The notes beneath the pieces are model-generated. The model was not told the DNA's origin. It saw only the letters and a program-made list of their open reading frames with translations, and ran no database searches. A stretch of 59,760 bases of DNA from Syntrophobacteraceae bacterium (lineage in GTDB: Bacteria; Desulfobacterota; Syntrophobacteria; Syntrophobacterales; Syntrophobacteraceae). The DNA lies in contig JABUEY010000006.1 of NCBI GenBank assembly GCA_013314815.1, forward strand, positions 1 to 59,760, written 5' to 3'. The position numbers and the translations under genes were made by a program. Below are positions 54,812 to 59,760 of this stretch, piece by piece (the first letter of the stretch is position 1; each line of letters opens with the position of its first letter).

Positions 54812-55010
54812 GACGCGTATCCGGACCGTTACGGACTGTTGTCGCACAAAAGTGGAATCCACCCGCAGCAAGGTCATTGCCTCCACATCGTCATTCTCGC
54901 AACAACGTAATTCCCTCCACAACGTCCTTCCCGCAAAGGCGGGAATCCAGTCCAAGCGCAGATCTCGCGGTGTATTCCACCTTTGTGCGACAACTGTCCG
55001 GGTACGCGTC
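54812..55010. repeat. About 200-bp composite element with inverted terminal repeats
   Basis: Left arm 54812-54863 reads GACGCGTATCCGGAC, then TGTTGTCGCACAAAAGTGG; the right arm 54969-55010, reversed, reads GACGCGTACCCGGACAGTTG, then TCGCACAAAGGTGG. Between lie CAACAACG units and the palindrome TTCCCGC-AAAG-GCGGGAA (54928-54945). It carries no gene and looks like a MITE or BIME-like element. Outer similarity continues to about 55025 (CCGGAAGAACC). Confidence 0.7.
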
Positions 55011-55143
55011 TAACCGGAAGAACCATTAAACCGGAAAAACAGTGAAGATTGACTCGATCCACAAGACCGGTTGACCCGCAAATACACGCCGCAGGTGCGA
55101 GACCCTTGCGACTCCCGCATTCGCGAAGGGCACAAAATGTCTC

Positions 55144-55162
55144 GCCCCTTTGGCAAAGGGGC
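55144..55162. repeat. Short palindromic intergenic repeat
   Basis: GCCCCTTT-GGC-AAAGGGGC, followed by AGAGGGGATTTGCCCC. It resembles short palindromes common between genes in many bacteria. The remainder of 55011-55330 shows no supported gene. Confidence 0.5.
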
Positions 55163-55330
55163 AGAGGGGATTTGCCCCATCGACACCAGATTTTCCCGCG
55201 AAAGTCACCTGCTGTTCACCCATCCTTCACCGTTTTCATCTAGCCTGGAACTCGGGATAGGTCGGCAATCTCCGGCAGTCTGTGGAACTTGTATAGAGTT
55301 GATCATACAGAACAGAAAGGAAATGTATTG

Positions 55331-57781
55331 ATGAAGGAAATGGGCTTTTGCTTCCGGAAATCATCGAACCTTAAACTCGTGCGGCCTTCAACTCTCGACG
55401 CGGTCATCGATCGTCTCGGGATACGCGTGGGGACATCAGATCGTTTTGTGGAAACCCTTCCTTTTTCGGAAAACGACACCACGGCGGGTTCGGAAAACGA
55501 ACTTCAAACCGTGGTGTTGGGATCAAGGTGGAACGTGGATTTGCCTATAACGATCGAAGCATCCAGCTACTTCTCCAATGTTGTCAGACGAATCGGCAGA
55601 GGTGAAACGTCGCCGAAAGCTGCGGTGGATCTCGATCGGTTTTTGAATGAGAATCCGCGAAATGTCTGGGAGAACAGTTGGGTCCGGTTGCCGCTGCATG
55701 TGCTCGGGCCGCGTACTCGGGATGTCCTGAGCGTCGATCTTCTTGCCGACAGAAGGAGCCCCGACGGAGGTCTTCGTGCCGACAAGGAACGCTTCTTCTT
55801 TATTCGGAAAGGAGATCCATGGATTCGCATTCCGGTAAGCTACCTTCTCAAGCTGAGCCTGGCCGATGCCGTCTACTCGGAAGACAGTCTTCCCGCCTCC
55901 ATCGTACGGACCGGCGAAAGACTTTTCGATCATTTCCTTAATGATAACACGTCACCCGAGACTTTCTCCTTTCACGTCATCGTTCCACGACCGGGCCTGC
56001 GATTGGGCAGATCGATCGCGCGGGAGGCGTCCAAGCGTTTTCTGCTCACTCAGGTCCTTGCCATGTATGCAAACGAACGTTTCCTGCTCCGTCAATCAGG
56101 GCAGCGTGTGATCATCTATTTTGCCCCTCACCCGCCTGTTCGTCAGAAGGAATTGAACGACTGCATATCGGATGCGTTCTACAGGGAACTGTTCATGAGT
56201 CCCTGTCTATCGGGTTGGGCCAGGGGTGAGACAAAGCACGATTACATGTGCCTCTGTCACCAGGTTCTCAGCCGCAGCCAACTGAACGCCGTGGCAAAGC
56301 TTCGAGAGGCCGGAATCATCACTCGCAACCTCGTGACTCTGCCGAACATCTCGAACACGAGCCTGGCCAATAATGGCACTCACCTGAGCCTCGGCAGTCT
56401 GAAGCTGACCCGCCTGCTGTCCGACGAACACTCCCCGTTGAATGCGACGGATGAAAAGCTGGCAGGCGACCTCGTCATCAAAATCGTCGAACATTTTCTG
56501 CCTCTTTTTGTGGGTACGTACAGTGCGGCTCCATACCGCATCGATTTTTCCGATTTCCATCCCGAGAAGCTTCTCGGGTTCCTGCCTCATGAACTCGACT
56601 ATACCCACCTCAGAATGGTCTGGCGACGATGGAAAGGGAAAAGCCGGTCGAAAATCCTCGGGCGACCGCTCACCCCGTTCGGTCCCAAATGGATGGATCG
56701 ATTTATGACCACCCTGTTTCGTCTCCAGGGAGACTTCGTGCCGGATTTTCGGCTCCTGGACTATTTCGTATCCCTGATGAGTACGGAGCGCAGTCCGGCT
56801 CTCGATGGGAAACCGGGAAACGGTGAAAGGCTGAAAAAGGACCTGGCAGATTTGGGGATCTTCGACTCAAGGATGGCGCTCTATCTGCTCTACAGGCTCA
56901 GAGAATGTGAAGTCATGGGGTACAGCGGATTCGAGGGGCGTATGTATAGCCTGTTCGAAAGCATGGAATCGGATTTCGGAAGCGCGGGAGAGGTTCAAAA
57001 CCTCCTGAACGCACTTGCATTCAAATACATCGCCAGGGGCAGAGTAACGCACTCGCACATTCCCGACAGTCCGTTCTCTGAAAGCGAAAGAAGGCAGATC
57101 ATTTTCGGGACCGCCATAGGTCTGCCCACCTTTTTTGTACGTGCGGATTCCCGGAATGCTTTTCTGCAGGGAATCGTCAGGCGGTGCCGGCGCGTGAGGT
57201 TGAGCAGGAGGTACCCGGGTTATCTCAGAGTGTACAATATCGAGTACAGAAGGGCTCTTGTGCAGACGCTTTTCGAAGATGCGGAGGATCTCATTGAAAT
57301 GTTCCATATGAAAGATACCCTGGAGGAACTGCTGTCGAGAATCGAATACCCGGCTACCCGTTCAGTGGCGGGCAGGCTGACTGCAGCCATCCTGGAGGAA
57401 ACGGGAGCAAAGAGTGCGTTCGATCTGAACGGGAAGGAATTTAACATGGCCGCGGAGAATCATTACAGGAGTGCCTTGAGAGAAAAGAACATCGAAGAGG
57501 CCGTCCACTTTCTAGTGGATGACCTTCGGGCCTTGAAGGATGAAGAATTCAACGAAGAGCTTCGCGCAATGGCCCTGGACCAGTTCAATCTCACCGAATT
57601 CCTGATGAATGCGAACAGCAGCCTGGCCGACGAATGTCTGCACGCGGCCGACTTGAGAAGGCTGATCCATTTGCTGCTCCTGACCATCCACAGGGACATG
57701 GAGGAATCCGAGGCTGCGATCCAGGCACGAAGAAAGGCATCGTCCCATGAAACACCAGTATATCGAGCGGTACACGAATAG
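55331..57781 (+). CDS. Unrecognised large protein, first gene of a lipid-like operon
   Basis: 816 aa from ATG 55331, with AAAGGAA 10 bases upstream. I do not recognise the family. No signal peptide and no membrane segment of convincing length were seen; the protein is rich in Arg, Leu and charged helices, and the last 200 residues are strongly helical. Possible landmarks are VIVPRPGLRLGRSIAREASKRF (about 220, written here as parts), IIYFAPHPPVRQKEL (about 260) and WARGETKHDYMCLCHQVLSRS (about 295). Its stop overlaps the start of a phosphatidylserine-decarboxylase-like gene by 35 bases, so it is part of one translation unit with it. A cytoplasmic enzyme or scaffold acting on lipids is only an inference from neighbours. 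Confidence 0.75.
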   Translation: MKEMGFCFRKSSNLKLVRPSTLDAVIDRLGIRVGTSDRFVETLPFSENDTTAGSENELQTVVLGSRWNVDLPITIEASSYFSNVVRRIGRGETSPKAAVDLDRFLNENPRNVWENSWVRLPLHVLGPRTRDVLSVDLLADRRSPDGGLRADKERFFFIRKGDPWIRIPVSYLLKLSLADAVYSEDSLPASIVRTGERLFDHFLNDNTSPETFSFHVIVPRPGLRLGRSIAREASKRFLLTQVLAMYANERFLLRQSGQRVIIYFAPHPPVRQKELNDCISDAFYRELFMSPCLSGWARGETKHDYMCLCHQVLSRSQLNAVAKLREAGIITRNLVTLPNISNTSLANNGTHLSLGSLKLTRLLSDEHSPLNATDEKLAGDLVIKIVEHFLPLFVGTYSAAPYRIDFSDFHPEKLLGFLPHELDYTHLRMVWRRWKGKSRSKILGRPLTPFGPKWMDRFMTTLFRLQGDFVPDFRLLDYFVSLMSTERSPALDGKPGNGERLKKDLADLGIFDSRMALYLLYRLRECEVMGYSGFEGRMYSLFESMESDFGSAGEVQNLLNALAFKYIARGRVTHSHIPDSPFSESERRQIIFGTAIGLPTFFVRADSRNAFLQGIVRRCRRVRLSRRYPGYLRVYNIEYRRALVQTLFEDAEDLIEMFHMKDTLEELLSRIEYPATRSVAGRLTAAILEETGAKSAFDLNGKEFNMAAENHYRSALREKNIEEAVHFLVDDLRALKDEEFNEELRAMALDQFNLTEFLMNANSSLADECLHAADLRRLIHLLLLTIHRDMEESEAAIQARRKASSHETPVYRAVHE

Positions 57782-58775
57782 GGTATGGACCGAAAGACTC
57801 TTCGCAGACCCTTGGGTCAAACTTATCTACTCGAAGGCTGAGGCAAACCCCGGCTTGCTGCTCAGGATGCTGACCAGCGGATGGTTTTCCAGGGCACTTG
57901 CCAGCCTTCTCTACGACTCAAGACTCGGCTCACCGTTCAACAGAAACCGGCACTTTTTCGACTCCACGCACGTTGACTTAACGGAGTGCGCCGATGAACC
58001 GGGAAGGTGGAAGACTTCGCGGGAGGTGTTTGAGCGAAAGATCCGTTACTGGGAATGCAGACCCATGTGTCGGGAGCCTTCGGCCGTCGTGTCCCCCGCG
58101 GATGCACGTATCCTTGTCGGTTCTTTGCTCCGTCGTTCATCCATCTTCATCAAAGGCAAGTTCTTCGAACTCGATGAACTCCTGGGAAGGAAAAAGGAAT
58201 TCGTCGATGCATTCCGTGACGGCGACTTCGCCGTTCTAAGGTTGACCCCGGAAAAGTACCATTACAACCATACCCCGGTTGCAGGAGAAGTGGTCGACAT
58301 CTATGAAGTGCAGGGGATGTACCACTCGTGCAATCCTGGAGCGATTGTGCGAACGGCGGCCTCGTTGTCGAAGAACAGAAGAGTAGTCACGATCATCGAT
58401 ACGGATGTGTATCGAGGCAGCCGAGTCGGGCTGGTGGCCATGATAGAAATTGTGGCACTCATGATAGGTGATGTAGTGCAGTGTTACAGTACCCGAAGGT
58501 ATGATTCTCCTGCTCCTGTCGGCAAGGGGATGTTCCTGGAGAAGGGAGTGCCCAAGAGCCGGTACCGGCCTGGAAGCAGTACGGATGTCCTTTTGTTTGA
58601 AAGGGAGCGAATCGACTTTGCGCGGGACATCCTGTTCAACATGCATCGGCCGGGAATCGAGAGCCGTTATTCCGAGGGGTTCGGCAGGCCGCTTGTCGAG
58701 ACGGATATTCGAGTACGTTCCCTGATCGCGTCCCGTAAGAATGCGTCTGCCGCGAAATGTGAGTTACCTCGATGA
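57747..58775 (+). CDS. Divergent phosphatidylserine-decarboxylase-like protein
   Basis: 342 aa. Family landmarks: VSPADARIL (the PADG-like site with Asp119), YHYNHTPVAGEV (active-site His region, about 171-182) and RPGSSTDVLLFE (about 274-285), at the place of the usual LGST self-cleavage motif. Cleavage before Ser277 would give the pyruvoyl group; G-S-S-T instead of G-S-T is unusual. The family makes phosphatidylethanolamine or decarboxylates related substrates. ATG 57747 lies inside the upstream gene. Confidence 0.8.
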   Translation: MKHQYIERYTNRVWTERLFADPWVKLIYSKAEANPGLLLRMLTSGWFSRALASLLYDSRLGSPFNRNRHFFDSTHVDLTECADEPGRWKTSREVFERKIRYWECRPMCREPSAVVSPADARILVGSLLRRSSIFIKGKFFELDELLGRKKEFVDAFRDGDFAVLRLTPEKYHYNHTPVAGEVVDIYEVQGMYHSCNPGAIVRTAASLSKNRRVVTIIDTDVYRGSRVGLVAMIEIVALMIGDVVQCYSTRRYDSPAPVGKGMFLEKGVPKSRYRPGSSTDVLLFERERIDFARDILFNMHRPGIESRYSEGFGRPLVETDIRVRSLIASRKNASAAKCELPR

Positions 58776-58790
58776 AGGAGAAAAGGAAAG

Positions 58791-59651
58791 ATGGAAAATG
58801 TCCTGTTCATCCTGTTTCTGGCTGTCATGATCAGCCTCCTGTTCCAATGGGCTTTCAGAAACCTGCCCAATGAACAATGGCAGATTCTGGCCGCTGTCCC
58901 TGTTTCCAGAATGGGCCCTGAGCGGTGGAAAAGCATCAACTTGACCTACTATGGCGTATTCAGCGCAAACGCGACCGTGGCTGCAACGGCCCTGTTCTTC
59001 TTTCTTTGCGGAGCCGCAAAGGTGCCCTTCGCCGGGTCCGCCGGCGTTGCAGGGATTCTGTTTCTGTGTTGCATGCCTGCGTCAAAAATCATAGCAAGGC
59101 TCATCGAAGGAAGGCCTTATACATTCACGGCAGGAGGAAGCTTCTTTGTCGGCACGCTGCTCAGTCCCTGGGTCACAGCACTGGTCAACCGTGTGGGGGA
59201 AAGCCTGGGCGGCGCATCGATACCGGCAGAGCCCTGCCTGGCAGCCCTGGCGATCGCATGTCCGATGGGAGAGGGATTGGGGCGCCTCGCGTGCATCAGC
59301 TTCGGGTGCTGCTATGGAAAGCCGCTATCCCAGGTTTCTCCCCGGGTTCGAAGAATTTTCGAGTCTCACTGCTTCGTCTTCGTGGGAAGAACGAAAAAGA
59401 TCGCCTATGAAAGTGGACTGGAAGGAGAAAAGGTGGTGCCCATTCAGGCGGTGACTGCCGTTCTTCTTGTTCTGACAGCTCTTTCGAGTGCCTTCCTGTT
59501 CCTGCGCACTTCTTATCTGGCGGCTTTCATCGTGTCCAGCGTGGCAGCGCAGGGATGGAGGTTCGTGTCGGAGACATTGAGAGCGGACTACAGGGGGGAG
59601 GGAAAGGTATCCGATTACCAGATCATGGGAATGATCGAGACTGTGTCGTAA
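58791..59651 (+). CDS. Divergent Lgt-like (prolipoprotein diacylglyceryl transferase family) membrane protein
   Basis: 286 aa with about seven membrane segments. The Lgt signature is visible as GEGLGRLACISFGCCYGKP (about 160-178) and a late ETLRADYRG that fits the region with the second essential Arg. At the place of the Lgt HGG loop, which carries a needed His, the sequence reads FTAGGSFFVG without His. It may therefore not transfer diacylglyceryl groups to lipoproteins but act on another lipid. ATG 58791 follows AAGGAGAAAAGGAAAG, 15 bases after the decarboxylase-like gene. Confidence 0.78.
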   Translation: MENVLFILFLAVMISLLFQWAFRNLPNEQWQILAAVPVSRMGPERWKSINLTYYGVFSANATVAATALFFFLCGAAKVPFAGSAGVAGILFLCCMPASKIIARLIEGRPYTFTAGGSFFVGTLLSPWVTALVNRVGESLGGASIPAEPCLAALAIACPMGEGLGRLACISFGCCYGKPLSQVSPRVRRIFESHCFVFVGRTKKIAYESGLEGEKVVPIQAVTAVLLVLTALSSAFLFLRTSYLAAFIVSSVAAQGWRFVSETLRADYRGEGKVSDYQIMGMIETVS

Positions 59652-59719
59652 TTGTAGGGCCTGGGAGTGGATTTTTATGGTTTAATAGGAATAAAAAATA
59701 GGCAAATCGGAAGGTTATG

Positions 59720-59748
59720 TGGTATAGTGTAGCCCTGAGAGCAGGAGG
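59720..59748 (+). promoter_or_regulatory. Extended -10 promoter and ribosome site for a gene leaving the window
   Basis: TGG-TATAGT (59720-59728) is an extended -10 with no clear -35. AGGAGG (59743-59748) follows, and the last three bases of the window (59758-59760) are ATG, 9 bases further on. The next gene therefore starts at the right edge; nothing of its product can be seen. Confidence 0.55.
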
Positions 59749-59760
59749 AAAAGGGCTATG

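Overview
The window looks like chromosomal DNA of an anaerobic member of the Desulfobacterota (the old Deltaproteobacteria). The closest impression is a Syntrophobacter-like syntroph or sulfate reducer, but this is an inference from gene content, not a database match. Pointers are the complete [FeFe]-hydrogenase maturation set (hydG, hydF, hydE), a selenocysteine tRNA, two glutaconate-type CoA-transferase pairs, a corrinoid-activator-like ASKHA/ferredoxin protein, DUF362 and DUF1614 proteins, moderately high GC, and frequent TTG/GTG starts. No rRNA, prophage, IS transposase or CRISPR array was seen.

Layout. (1) 0-13 kb: an extracellular-polysaccharide region on the plus strand. It holds two glycosyltransferases, a membrane polymerase-like protein fused to a GH123/DUF4091-like domain, three alkaline-phosphatase-superfamily proteins sharing a C-terminal L-x-x-L-G-Y ending, a Wzz-type chain-length protein and a WecA/TagO-type initiating transferase with an extra C-terminal domain. 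Part of this block (about 1.4-3.4 kb) is clearly AT-richer than its surroundings. (2) 13-25 kb: mostly housekeeping and singletons: alpha/beta hydrolase plus HAD phosphatase, RACo-like protein, GT28-like protein, Smr protein, PfkB kinase, uvrB, typA and a secreted 3D-domain protein. (3) 25.5-34 kb: one tight operon hydG - aspartase-like - hydF - hydE - small thioredoxin-like ferredoxin - H-cluster sensor protein with PAS - SpoIIE-type phosphatase. Maturation genes and a putative H2/redox sensory pair are therefore co-transcribed, while no catalytic hydrogenase is in the window. (4) 34-43 kb: tRNA-His, an O-methyltransferase, a double universal-stress protein, two divergently arranged CoA-transferase pairs (with a Cys-rich 68-aa protein before the second) and an M20 peptidase. 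(5) 43.8-54.5 kb: FemAB/GNAT-like protein, orphan histidine kinase, short M50 protease, tRNA-Sec, DUF362 ferredoxin protein, DUF1614 protein, GmhB-like phosphatase, and an rnc - radical SAM - era run. (6) 54.5-59.7 kb: a broken glyoxalase-fold gene cut by a repeat element, then an operon of an unrecognised 816-aa protein, a divergent phosphatidylserine decarboxylase and a divergent Lgt-like membrane protein.

A dispersed repeat family with the core GCGTAyCCGGACAGTTGTCG occurs in at least four intergenic places (24.3, 34.4, 43.4 and 54.8-55.0 kb). In the last it forms the inverted ends of a roughly 200-bp element. The most promising undescribed systems are the three-gene lipid-like operon at the right end, the sensor-coupled hyd maturation operon, and the fused membrane/DUF4091 protein inside the polysaccharide cluster.
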